A stretch of DNA of 14,912 bases from Puniceicoccaceae bacterium (GCA_003566795.1 PXBU01000038.1:1-14912), one strand, 5' to 3'; shown: positions 7,906 to 14,912, counted from the first letter of the stretch. Notes: generated from the sequence alone by a model not told the origin. Numbers and translations: made by a program.

Positions 7906-7923
7906 TAATGGGGGAATCAAATA
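7906..7923. repeat. direct repeat copy 2
   Basis: TAATGGGGGAATCAAATA matches 7758-7774 except for one extra G, 148 bases away in the same orientation and on the other side of REPIN 2. The gene-free stretch 7716-7991 holds nothing else that I can name. Confidence 0.5.
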
Positions 7924-7991
7924 CTGTAAGATGCTTTCTTGGTGTTGATCTGTCAATACCGGGCATGAAGAAGTCAACCGCTCGTTTCGAT

Positions 7992-8900
7992 TTAACTGGC
8001 AGGTAGTTTGAGTTCCAACAGGACGGGCCGATGGTCGCTGACAAAGGTCCGCGGCACTTCACAAAGGATGACTTCGTAGCTGGGAGGGATAAATAAAAAG
8101 TCGATTGCATGGGTGGGGAAAATTGAGGGAAAGGTCCGGTTCTTTTTCTGGGGGAAAAGCCGATAGTCCAAATTCTCCAGCAGATAGCGGAAAAGGTGCC
8201 GGACGGCATCACTCCGCTTGCCCTGCCTGGAATTGAAATCACCGCAAATGATGGGCGAAAAATGGGGCTTCATGTCGCGGGTAAAATGTTTGGCTTCCAG
8301 GAAAGCAATCAGCCGTTCCACCTGTTCGATGCGCCGCAGGCGTGACCTGAAGTCCAGATGCAGATTAATGACAGGCAGGATCCCCTGTCCGGTCTCCAAT
8401 TCCGCCCAAAGAAAGCCTTTTTCACCCAATACGGCTTGCCCGAAAGCCTGCGCCTCGGCCCGTCGGATCGAAAACTTGCTCAACAGGCCGTTGCCGTAGG
8501 CTAGCGGGAGTCGCCCTACCCGCCGGTTATGCACCCCCAGATAACTGTGCTCATAGCCTGCCGCCGCTTGCAAAACATTGAGCAGATGAATCCGTTTATT
8601 CCAGTGGGAGTCCTCATCCACCTCCTGCAGCGCAACAATATCGGCATCAAATCGCCGCAGCAAATGGGCGATACGGCTTAGATTTCGCTCAATTGATTTC
8701 GCACTGTGGAACCCCTGATAAGGGGACAAGCCGCGCCCATGCGCGATGTTCAGGGTCATCAGCCGAATGCCTTCGCGTTTGGTGGCTTCGAAAGCCTTGG
8801 AAGATTCGACTGAAGCAGAAGCACTGCCTCCTTCGCCAAGGCTACGGCGGACCTGCTGGCCACTTAATAACTTATGGTTCGCTGCACGATTTCCACCCAT
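7992..8900 (-). CDS. endonuclease/exonuclease/phosphatase (EEP) superfamily hydrolase with REP-derived N terminus
   Basis: The EEP (DNase I-like) fold motifs appear in order, counted from the ATG at 8900 (302 residues): MTLNIAHGRG at 48-57, the metal-binding Glu93 in LQEVDE, NLHLDFRS at 179-186, GDFN at 220-223, AIDFLF at 265-270 and the catalytic SDHRP at 288-292. These imply a Mg2+-dependent phosphodiesterase or phosphatase; the substrate (DNA, RNA, phospholipid or a small molecule) cannot be read from the sequence. The start is uncertain. The frame stays open up to 9068, overlapping the upstream gene, but residues before 48 look non-native: codons between 8845 and 8759 are made of GTAG-type repeat sequence. 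Translation may begin at the ATG at 8759, giving 255 residues that contain every motif. The gene is downstream of, and in the same direction as, the unknown gene ending at 8944. Confidence 0.85.
   Translation of the reverse strand: MGGNRAANHKLLSGQQVRRSLGEGGSASASVESSKAFEATKREGIRLMTLNIAHGRGLSPYQGFHSAKSIERNLSRIAHLLRRFDADIVALQEVDEDSHWNKRIHLLNVLQAAAGYEHSYLGVHNRRVGRLPLAYGNGLLSKFSIRRAEAQAFGQAVLGEKGFLWAELETGQGILPVINLHLDFRSRLRRIEQVERLIAFLEAKHFTRDMKPHFSPIICGDFNSRQGKRSDAVRHLFRYLLENLDYRLFPQKKNRTFPSIFPTHAIDFLFIPPSYEVILCEVPRTFVSDHRPVLLELKLPAS
8759..8845. repeat. degenerate REP pair embedded at the 5' end of the EEP gene
   Basis: On the plus strand CCGAATGC, loop CTTC, GCGTTTGG (8763-8782) is one base from the REP arm in the elements at 7836-7859 and 11342-11365, with its GTAG head changed to TCAG. 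At the other end, on the minus strand, GTAG at 8845-8842 precedes a second palindrome, CCTT, GGCG, AAGG (8841-8830). The stretch is 87 bases, exactly 29 codons, and open in the EEP frame, encoding a Ser/Gly-rich peptide that contains VRRSLGEGG at its upstream edge. Confidence 0.6.
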
Positions 8901-8943
8901 TGCAATCACACTAGCGAAAAAGAGCCGGGTGCCAACGCGAGAC

Positions 8944-9723
8944 TCACTTACCTTGGTCTTTGATGGATTTGGCGTAACGAGCGACTGCTTTAAACAGCGC
9001 ATCCGCAAAAGCAGCAATGGTGACCAGCACCAATTGCAGCTCCAGGTCGGAAAAGGAAATGACATCATCCTCCTTAAAGATTTTCTGCTGATCGACTAGC
9101 TTACCCTTGGCTTGATCACCTTCAACGCCACGGCTAAACACTTTAAGCGCCTTGAGTTCCACCACCAGCTTACCTTCCGCATCGAGCTGTGGCTCCTTCA
9201 CCAGACCGTTCTGCTGCATCAGCGCCTGCATGCAGAAGCCCAACGAGGTCATGCTATCCTCCAGTTCGCACATGATCCCATATTCCTGCTCCAGCATGTT
9301 GAATTTCTGGTCCAGCGGAGCGGCCACAAATGCTTTTTGCGATTGCTGGGCGATACTCTGCGCCTCGGCACTCACCTGATTGTTGGCGCGGGTCGCTTTT
9401 ACCAATGCCAGGAAAAAGTGAGCATTGTGCATTGCGGTGAGGGTAAGGTTCATCCCGTCGCCGACTACTTGCCGCATCAACAAATCGCGCGCATAGGCCT
9501 GCATTTGTTCGAAATTTTGATGTGCCTTGGCCGCAGGCATGATTTTGGGCGCTTGTGCAAATTTCTTGTAGTCCTCCTCACTCACGTCTTTCCGCGCCGC
9601 TAAGTTGAACGCTAACATGTCGAAATGGCGCTGCAACCCAGTCATAAATTGCTGTGCAATCTGCTGCAAATTGACCTGCTGCTGGCGTGGAGGATTATTA
9701 TCTGGTTGCGATGAATCAGGCAT
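8944..9723 (-). CDS. conserved-looking helical protein of unknown function
   Basis: I do not recognise this 259-residue protein. It begins with a Pro/Gln-rich disordered stretch (residues 1-25), followed by a long, almost wholly helical soluble body with many Ala, Gln and Leu residues. Examples are the segments around MNLTLTAMHNAHFFLALVKA and MLEQEYGIMCELEDSMTSLG. A more polar strand-like part (GKLVVELKALKVFSRG) precedes the C-terminal helix. There is no signal peptide or clear membrane segment; the C-terminal LELQLVLVTIAAFADALF is amphipathic to moderately hydrophobic. The ATG at 9723 is preceded by an AT-rich TATTTTATAAC box that may be part of its promoter. It diverges from the cardiolipin synthase gene and is followed in the same direction by the EEP gene. 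The coding call is supported by codon pattern and length, not by homology. Confidence 0.72.
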   Translation of the reverse strand: MPDSSQPDNNPPRQQQVNLQQIAQQFMTGLQRHFDMLAFNLAARKDVSEEDYKKFAQAPKIMPAAKAHQNFEQMQAYARDLLMRQVVGDGMNLTLTAMHNAHFFLALVKATRANNQVSAEAQSIAQQSQKAFVAAPLDQKFNMLEQEYGIMCELEDSMTSLGFCMQALMQQNGLVKEPQLDAEGKLVVELKALKVFSRGVEGDQAKGKLVDQQKIFKEDDVISFSDLELQLVLVTIAAFADALFKAVARYAKSIKDQGK

Positions 9724-9802
9724 ATAAGTAAGATACTAGTTATAAAATAGAGCGAACACCTCACCGACAACAACCGAATCTGGCTTTGATTTAGGATTGG
9801 TC

Positions 9803-9822
9803 AGCGGGATAAAGTCCGCTAC
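9803..9822. repeat. possible solo GTAG REP-like hairpin
   Basis: On the minus strand GTAG (9822-9819) heads a short palindrome, AGCGG with CCGCT, around a loop containing TTTA. The stem is only about five pairs and includes the AG of the head, so it is at most a decayed member of the family. It sits 14-33 bases before the cardiolipin synthase ATG. Confidence 0.25.
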
Positions 9823-9835
9823 AGTAGGCGTTTTC

Positions 9836-11299
9836 ATGTGGGAATGGTTAAAACTTAGTTTCTTTAGTCCGGTGGTCAATATATTCGGGGCAGGAGTTTT
9901 ATTCCTGCTGGCGAATCTGTCCATCGTGCTGGGCTTGTTATTCGCGGCGTTGATCATTCGTCGCGTCTCGGATGATAGACGCAGTCCCAATCACATCTTA
10001 TCCTGGCTGCTGGTGGTGGTCTTGCTGCCATTTATCGGAGTGCCGCTATATCTGATCTTCGGCGGGCGCAAAAGCAAACGCAAGGCCCAGCTCAAGTCAG
10101 AAGTCAGCCGCTACGCGCAGACGCTTAGTGTGCGCAATGCGCACTCGGACACCGAGGTGCAGGCATTTTCCACGGCGGCCACCGACCAGTTTTGTAGCCA
10201 TGGCAATCACTTCGAATTACTACCGGACGGCGCATCCGCTTATCGGCGATTATTGCATGAAATCGACCAGGCTGAGCATACCATCCACATCGCCACCTAC
10301 ATCCTGGGGGATGACCACAGTGGGCAGACCATTACTGAGCATTTGGCCCAACGCGCGTCCGATGGGGTCAAGGTGCGCGTGCTGCTGGATTCGCTCGGCA
10401 GTTGGAATCGGACCCGTCTGGCCCGCTATAAAATCCGCAAGGCCGGCGGCGAAGTGGCGATGTTTATTCCAGTAATCCCCTTGCAGCCTCAAATCTCCAC
10501 CAATCTGCGTAATCATCGGAAAATCGCGGTATTTGATAATTTCCGTGCCATCACTGGCGGCCAGAATCTGGATAACCGCTTTCTGGGTGATTGGCCGGAT
10601 GCGGAACGATTCGTTGATTTTAGCCTGGTGACCCAGGGGCCGGCGGTGGCCGAGATCAACCGCACCTTTATCGCAGACTGGACCTTCGCCGCCAAACAAA
10701 GCCCGGGGGATTTTAAAGAGCTGCTGCAATACACGCCCGAAGAAGCCGGGAATAGCACCGTTGAGGTGATTGCCAGCGGCCCGGATATCCCGCAGGACTT
10801 GCTGTGGGAACAACTGTTGCGCATCATCCAGGAGTTTAAACAGAGTCTGACCATTGTGACGCCCTATTTCATCCCGGATGAGGTATTATTGGAGTCGCTG
10901 GTGGTCAAAGCCCATACTGGTCGCCGGATCCGCTTGATCTTACCCCTGCGCTCGAACCAGCGTGTGGCGGACATCGCCCGCTTCCGCACCCTCAGCCGGC
11001 TGCATGCGGCGGGTGTCGAGATACGCTTCTATACCCCTCGCATGATGCATGCGAAATTGATTGTCGCCGACGGTATCGTGGCACTGACCGGATCCGCGAA
11101 TATCGATATGCGCTCGCTATTCGTTAATTTTGAAATTGCGCTGGCCCACTACACCAAGGCAGATATCCAGGCGCTTGAGGACTGGGCTCAAGCACTGGAA
11201 AAAGACTGCATCAGTTTTCGGGAGGCCGCCAGCGACCCTGACTTCACCCCCTCCAAGACGAGTCAGGACCTGGTGCAGCTGCTGGTGCCGCTGCTTTGA
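9836..11299 (+). CDS. cardiolipin synthase-type phospholipase D family protein
   Basis: This 487-residue protein is a membrane-bound phospholipid-transferring enzyme of the bacterial cardiolipin synthase class, which condenses two phosphatidylglycerols into cardiolipin and glycerol. Two N-terminal membrane helices (about 14-42 and 53-76) precede two PLD domains. The first HKD motif is HRKIAVFD at 227-234 followed by GGQN at 241-244. The second is HAKLIVAD at 405-412 followed by GSAN at 419-422. All catalytic His, Lys and Asp residues are present, and the length agrees with ClsA-type enzymes. The ATG at 9836 leads directly into the first membrane helix; an in-frame TTG at 9797 would add 13 residues and is less likely. 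It stands alone between a divergent unknown gene and the convergent GreA-domain gene. Activity as cardiolipin synthase rather than another PLD transferase is inferred from family layout. Confidence 0.92.
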   Translation: MWEWLKLSFFSPVVNIFGAGVLFLLANLSIVLGLLFAALIIRRVSDDRRSPNHILSWLLVVVLLPFIGVPLYLIFGGRKSKRKAQLKSEVSRYAQTLSVRNAHSDTEVQAFSTAATDQFCSHGNHFELLPDGASAYRRLLHEIDQAEHTIHIATYILGDDHSGQTITEHLAQRASDGVKVRVLLDSLGSWNRTRLARYKIRKAGGEVAMFIPVIPLQPQISTNLRNHRKIAVFDNFRAITGGQNLDNRFLGDWPDAERFVDFSLVTQGPAVAEINRTFIADWTFAAKQSPGDFKELLQYTPEEAGNSTVEVIASGPDIPQDLLWEQLLRIIQEFKQSLTIVTPYFIPDEVLLESLVVKAHTGRRIRLILPLRSNQRVADIARFRTLSRLHAAGVEIRFYTPRMMHAKLIVADGIVALTGSANIDMRSLFVNFEIALAHYTKADIQALEDWAQALEKDCISFREAASDPDFTPSKTSQDLVQLLVPLL

Positions 11300-11341
11300 G
11301 CGGGATCGATGAGGTTTTTATACCTCAAATTACCGCAAGCC

Positions 11342-11416
11342 GTAGCCGAACGCCTTAGCGTTTGGTGGTTTCGCAACCAACGGGAGCGTCGACCAAAGCC
11401 TAAAGGCTTCGGCTAC
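11342..11416. repeat. REPIN 3: inverted pair of GTAG REP units
   Basis: The perfect 9-bp ends are GTAGCCGAA (11342-11350) and TTCGGCTAC (11408-11416). The left unit is GTAG, CCGAACGC, CTTA, GCGTTTGG (11342-11365); the right unit on the minus strand is GTAG, CCGAAGCC, TTTA, GGCTTTGG (11416-11393). The spacer is again 27 bases but of different sequence from REPIN 2, of which this is the reverse-oriented sister. The element fills most of the 141-base gap between the convergent cardiolipin synthase and GreA-domain genes. Confidence 0.85.
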
Positions 11417-11440
11417 ATGAAAGAGCTACTGGACTCCCCA

Positions 11441-13306
11441 CTAGCGTTTTTGGTCCACCCAGCGGCTGATGCTCAAGACAGTCCACTCCTCGTCGTTGCC
11501 GCCGATACTGGTGGTCACGGTGGCTCCTGATTCCTTGCCCAGCAGTGCTTTCGCTAGCGGAGTCTTGTAGGAGAGAACGTCATTATCCGGGTCACTATCC
11601 CACGCACCCAGAATAGAGTAGCGGTGGGTTTTGCCGGTGGAGGCTTCCTTGACTTCGACCACGCTGCCAATGCCAACATAGTCATCGCTGACATCTTGGA
11701 AATCTGTGACGCGCGCGCGGGAAAGATCCACTTCCAACTCGTTCTTACGCGCCAGCAACATATCCTGATCCTGCCGGGCCATTTTATATTCGGCGTTTTC
11801 CTTCAAATCCCCGTGCTCACGCGCGGTGGCGATGGCCTCCTTGTTTTCGGGAATCTTCGTCGAAACTAGCTCCTCATACTCGCCCTTGGCGGCATCGAAG
11901 CTCGCCTGGGAGACGATCAAGCCATCGCTCTCAGTCGTGGTTTCGGTGGACTCGCCATCGAGCAAGCTTTGCACCGACGGAAACTGCCGGATGAAACGGG
12001 CGATGAGTGACTTTTTCGTCAAATCCTCAAAGCCTTGGTTAAGCAAAAGCGTTTGCGCCAAGTCCCGAGCCGTCTCCACGTTGGCATCTGCCAGCAAGTC
12101 GGGAATCAGCTCCGGGTCATCACTTAGCAAATCAGCCAACGGAATGCGCCGGGCACTGGCATTCTGGAGCGATTCGTAATCGATGGCGTAAAACATGGCC
12201 GATAACAGGCGCGGTGTGACCAGCGGACGAATGATAGGCGAATGTTTTTTGGAAGCGCGGTTTTTGACCACCCAGAACAGCAGCGGACCCTTGATCGTTT
12301 GCTCCTTGAGCCAGCGATCCAGGCAGTAGCTGATGCGATCTTCCATCTCGTTTTCGAGCATGAAGTTAATACACTCGCTGGTAAACTTACCACTGGAGTT
12401 GCGCAGCAGGTCTTCGACCATTTGCCGCCACTTGTCGGGATAGGTGCGGCTGATCAAGTCCAGATAGCGTTTGTAATACTGCGGCGGTAAATCGGACGCC
12501 AGCTCTGAGTAATCGTTGGTCGAATCCAGAATGGAAGCGGAAGAAGGTTGGAGGGTCTCCACATCCTCATGCAGATCCCGCGCTAGATTGTTGCGCACCC
12601 AAACGCCGTGCAAGCGGTCCGCTTGGCTGAGACTTTTAGCATTCGCAATCGCATCCGTCAGTTCCGCCAGAATTTCCGGCAACTCTTCTCGAATCACCGA
12701 AATGTTTTCTGAAAGGGCATAAAGCTTCTCTCCCAGATCAATCTTTTGCTTCGGATTTTTAGTCGCGTGAAACTGCTCCAGAATTTCATCTTCCGGCTTC
12801 ACCGGCTCGTCACGGTAAATATAGGGGTCCGTTTTCTTTACCGGCACTCCAATTCGCGGATCTTTGGCCAATACCTTTTTCGTCGCCGTCCACCACTTCT
12901 TATATTTGATGGGGCCAATCACGCGGGCAAGTGAGCGCTCCAGTTCGGAGGTGGTCATCGCCTTGTCCTCAGTCACCCGGATAATCTCACAGATCAAGTC
13001 GGCCGGTTGCTTCTTGATCATCTCATTAATGACCTCCGGTTCGGTCCGGGAGCGCACCAAAATGTCTTCTGGTTTTAGCACATCCAGTTTGTCCACGCAG
13101 AAGCTCGGGGCCATGGCATGCCCCGTTTTGCCGTCCTCAAAATCGATGATCAGGCGGTCCTGCGCCTCGTCGTAATCGACAATCTTGCCGAAGCCCCAGG
13201 CGCGATGTAGGCAGTAATTACCCGGCACCATGGCTTCGAGCTTCGCGCGGTGCGAAGCTAAGTTAGGAGATTTTTCAATAAGTGCGTCTATAGCCGCTGA
13301 ATTCAT
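11441..13306 (-). CDS. GreA/GreB-domain transcription elongation factor with long N-terminal extension
   Basis: The C-terminal ~150 residues of this 621-residue protein are a complete Gre factor. They comprise the coiled-coil hairpin with AREHGDLKENAEY, whose tip acids Asp500 and Glu503 correspond to the catalytic D41 and E44 of E. coli GreA, followed by the globular FKBP-like domain (VGIGSVVEVKEASTGK to the end). Gre factors enter the RNA polymerase secondary channel and trigger cleavage of backtracked RNA. The first ~460 residues are an extension absent from ordinary GreA (about 158 residues). It begins with a conserved-looking SH3-like segment (NYCLHRAWGFGKIVDYDEAQDRLIIDFEDGK), then helical, TPR- or HEAT-like text. 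From memory, such long GreA-domain proteins are usual in Opitutae. I chose ATG 13306 (MNSAAIDAL), because this matches how I remember relatives beginning; ATG 13336 adds 10 residues. It diverges from the rsmB-like gene. Confidence 0.88.
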   Translation of the reverse strand: MNSAAIDALIEKSPNLASHRAKLEAMVPGNYCLHRAWGFGKIVDYDEAQDRLIIDFEDGKTGHAMAPSFCVDKLDVLKPEDILVRSRTEPEVINEMIKKQPADLICEIIRVTEDKAMTTSELERSLARVIGPIKYKKWWTATKKVLAKDPRIGVPVKKTDPYIYRDEPVKPEDEILEQFHATKNPKQKIDLGEKLYALSENISVIREELPEILAELTDAIANAKSLSQADRLHGVWVRNNLARDLHEDVETLQPSSASILDSTNDYSELASDLPPQYYKRYLDLISRTYPDKWRQMVEDLLRNSSGKFTSECINFMLENEMEDRISYCLDRWLKEQTIKGPLLFWVVKNRASKKHSPIIRPLVTPRLLSAMFYAIDYESLQNASARRIPLADLLSDDPELIPDLLADANVETARDLAQTLLLNQGFEDLTKKSLIARFIRQFPSVQSLLDGESTETTTESDGLIVSQASFDAAKGEYEELVSTKIPENKEAIATAREHGDLKENAEYKMARQDQDMLLARKNELEVDLSRARVTDFQDVSDDYVGIGSVVEVKEASTGKTHRYSILGAWDSDPDNDVLSYKTPLAKALLGKESGATVTTSIGGNDEEWTVLSISRWVDQKR

Positions 13307-13360
13307 AATTAGTTGCTTATCTGATTCGTAAACCATTCACTATGCACAGTTCATAGCCCA

Positions 13361-14656
13361 ATGAGAAGTCCTAAAATTAATTTATCTGAAAAGTCAGTCA
13401 ATGCCTGGGATGCGGGGGTTTTTCTGGTGGAAGCCTACTTCAGCTCGCAACTGAAGGCGGACCAGGTGCTGAACTTGCTCCCGGATACCTTGATCGGTCA
13501 ACGCCGGGCGACCTGCCAAACCCTTTTTCTGGGTGCCTTGCGCCACGGACACCGCAGTAGCGCGGCCTTTGCGCCCTTACTGCGTAAATCTCCCCGGGCA
13601 ATCGTGCGGGCAATCTTATTGGTGGCTGGCTATGAGTTGTGCACGGAGGCACCTGAACGGCACCCCAAAATCGTGCACTACGCGGTGGAACGCAGCAAAC
13701 ATCTGGTGAATCGGTTTGAGCAAAAGTTCCTGAATGCAGTCCTGCGGAAATTGCCCTCCGCGATCGCTGCAATGGATGAAGTCGCTGCGCCCGCCGATTT
13801 CTACAGCCACCCGGCTTGGTTGGTGGCGCACTGGATGGAGACCATCGGGGAAGAGGCAACACGGGCCTTGCTGCGCTGGAATCAACAGATTCCGGTGCAA
13901 ACGATGCGCTTCTACCAGCCGCCCGAAAACCTGCCGGACTTCCTCCTCTCCACCGAGTGGCCGGGCTTTTACCGAATCGCTTCGTCAGCCGACTGGCAGC
14001 GCGAGGTCGCCCCCTGGCTCAATCAGGGCAAGGCCTATATCAAAGACCCCTCCACCCGTCTGGCGCCCGCACTCCTGGCGCCCGAACCGGGCATGGATGT
14101 GCTCGACCTCTGCGCTGCGCCGGGGGGCAAGAGTTACGATATGGCTCACTCGATGCAGCAGTCGGGCCGCATCGTGGCGGTGGATTTACCGGGTCCGCGC
14201 ATCCAGCGTCTGCAGGAAAACCTGAGCCGCCTCTCGCAGCAGGGAGTCGATATGCAAATTGTCGAATCTGATGTGCTCGGCCTAGACGCGGCCACTCTCG
14301 AAGCGCGCCAACTCCCAGGCCAATATGATGCGGTCATGCTGGACGCGCCCTGCTCCAATACCGGGGTGATCCAGCGCCGGACCGATGTAAAATGGCGCCT
14401 TCAGCCAAAGGACATCCAACAATGCGCACAGCTCCAGCTCGATTTACTGCAGGCCGCCGCTGCCTTCGTCAAACCGGGCGGCCGGCTGGTCTATAGCACT
14501 TGCAGCATTGAAGACGCGGAAAACCGCGCGGTGGTGGACGCTTTTCTGCAGTCGGCCGCCGGTGGCGATTTTCAGGAAAAAGCCGCGGAGATAAGTTTCC
14601 CTTGGGAAAGCGGCCACGACGGTGCCGGGGCTTTTTTGCTGGAGCGGGTCAGGTAG
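13361..14656 (+). CDS. rsmB: RsmB-type 16S rRNA (cytosine-C5) methyltransferase
   Basis: This 431-residue protein has the RsmB/NSUN layout: an N-terminal NusB-like helical domain (about 10-140), a linking region, and a C-terminal Rossmann methyltransferase. The SAM-binding motif I is LDLCAAPGGKS near 247-257. Motif IV is DAPCSNTGVIQRR with Cys331, and motif VI is YSTCSIEDAEN with Cys381. These are the two cysteines that m5C RNA methyltransferases use for release and for covalent catalysis. RsmB methylates C967 of 16S rRNA in E. coli; the length matches (429 residues there). The ATG at 13361 is the first in frame, 54 bases from the divergent GreA-domain start, so the two genes share a compact promoter region. 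Which cytosine this relative modifies is not visible; family assignment is strong, the exact orthologue less so. Confidence 0.88.
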   Translation: MRSPKINLSEKSVNAWDAGVFLVEAYFSSQLKADQVLNLLPDTLIGQRRATCQTLFLGALRHGHRSSAAFAPLLRKSPRAIVRAILLVAGYELCTEAPERHPKIVHYAVERSKHLVNRFEQKFLNAVLRKLPSAIAAMDEVAAPADFYSHPAWLVAHWMETIGEEATRALLRWNQQIPVQTMRFYQPPENLPDFLLSTEWPGFYRIASSADWQREVAPWLNQGKAYIKDPSTRLAPALLAPEPGMDVLDLCAAPGGKSYDMAHSMQQSGRIVAVDLPGPRIQRLQENLSRLSQQGVDMQIVESDVLGLDAATLEARQLPGQYDAVMLDAPCSNTGVIQRRTDVKWRLQPKDIQQCAQLQLDLLQAAAAFVKPGGRLVYSTCSIEDAENRAVVDAFLQSAAGGDFQEKAAEISFPWESGHDGAGAFLLERVR

Positions 14657-14696
14657 CAGGCCACTTATCGTCCACACGGATAAGCCCAAGACTCGT

Positions 14697-14773
14697 GTAG
14701 CGAACTTGCGACAGCAAGGTCGACGGATTGGCAAGCAGACCCTGAAAAGACGGCACTATCGTGCCATCGCTAC
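14697..14773. repeat. REPIN 4: GTAG REP pair of a different sequence subfamily
   Basis: The outer ends are a 7-bp inverted repeat, GTAGCGA (14697-14703) and TCGCTAC (14767-14773). The left unit is GTAG, arm CGAACTTGC, loop GACA, arm GCAAGGTCG, with an A-G mismatch at the fourth step. The right unit on the minus strand is GTAG, arm CGATGGCAC, loop GATA, arm GTGCCGTC. GGTC and GACC can pair between the hairpins. It lies between the convergent rsmB-like and Fe-S carrier genes. A separate small hairpin, CTTATC/GATAAG at 14664-14684, directly follows the rsmB stop and may help termination. Confidence 0.65.
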
Positions 14774-14805
14774 TACCTGCTTTATGAAAATTTACCCTAT
14801 CCCCG

Positions 14806-14912
14806 TTAGTTAAACGAACGACCGCAGCCGCAGGTGCTGCTCGCGTTCGGGTTACGCACCTCGAAACCCTTCCCAGCGAGGCCATCATCGAAGTGCACCT
14901 CGCTGCCATCCA
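14806..14912 (-). CDS. A-type iron-sulfur carrier protein (IscA/ErpA/SufA/HesB family), C-terminal end only
   Basis: On the minus strand, reading from the window edge, the last 34 codons encode DGSEVHFDDGLAGKGF followed by EVRNPNASSTCGCGRSFN and TAA (14808-14806). The NPNA-x-x-x-CGCG-x-SF ending is the signature of A-type carriers, and both conserved C-terminal cysteines of the CxC pair are present. The third ligand Cys and the rest of the protein, normally about 105-125 residues in all, lie beyond the right edge. These small proteins receive and hand on Fe-S clusters in the cytoplasm. Which subtype this is cannot be decided from the tail. It is convergent with the rsmB-like gene, with REPIN 4 in between. 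Confidence 0.88.
   Translation of the reverse strand, partial: DGSEVHFDDGLAGKGFEVRNPNASSTCGCGRSFN

Noticed and set aside
7768..7977. Short minus-strand frame across REPIN 2
   Set aside because: It spans the repeat and has no protein-like features; the region reads as non-coding.
8901..9068. Extension of the EEP frame up to 9068
   Set aside because: It overlaps the 3' end of the upstream gene in another frame, and its peptide looks unlike the EEP family.

Overview
The window looks like chromosomal DNA from a member of the Verrucomicrobiota, most likely of the Opitutia/Puniceicoccales side. This is inferred from gene content: a GreA-type elongation factor carried on a roughly 620-residue protein, an isolated cluster of four short pseudopilin genes, start codons mostly without Shine-Dalgarno sequences, and a moderately GC-rich base composition. 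There is no phage, plasmid, integrase, CRISPR or transposase gene in view, and most genes are housekeeping-like.

Layout. A Na+/phosphate symporter with a PhoU-like tail (33-1700, +) faces a tRNA-Leu gene (1841-1927, -) whose anticodon reads AAG. A long unrecognised protein with a basic arm (2130-4124, +) is coupled by a one-base TGATG overlap to a NusG/RfaH-type protein (4124-4675, +). Facing them is a tight four-gene pseudopilin operon on the minus strand (7715 down to 4902, GspG/H/I/J-like). Upstream of it on the same strand lie an endonuclease/exonuclease/phosphatase-fold protein (ending at 7992) and a helical protein of unknown function (9723-8944). A two-HKD cardiolipin-synthase-type enzyme (9836-11299, +) diverges from the latter. 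The GreA-domain protein (13306-11441, -) and an RsmB-type rRNA cytosine methyltransferase (13361-14656, +) diverge from one another. The right edge cuts an A-type iron-sulfur carrier gene (14806-14912, -), recognisable from its CGCG-x-SF tail.

The most striking non-coding structure is a family of GTAG-headed palindromes. Four intergenic elements of about 60-77 bp (1730-1789, 7785-7859, 11342-11416, 14697-14773) each consist of two inverted REP units: GTAG followed by an imperfect hairpin. That is the architecture of REPINs, which RAYT/TnpA-REP transposases mobilise in other bacteria. In the six units of the first three elements the hairpin has a G-T wobble at the same step, the third pair from the base. 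A fifth, degenerate element lies in frame at the 5' end of the endonuclease-fold gene. Three of the four intact elements sit exactly between converging genes, and the only other convergent junction (4676-4901) holds a different long hairpin.

The genes do not form one pathway. The themes are transcription and RNA work (NusG paralogue, GreA fusion, RsmB, tRNA), envelope functions (phosphate symport, cardiolipin synthesis, pseudopilins) and Fe-S assembly.
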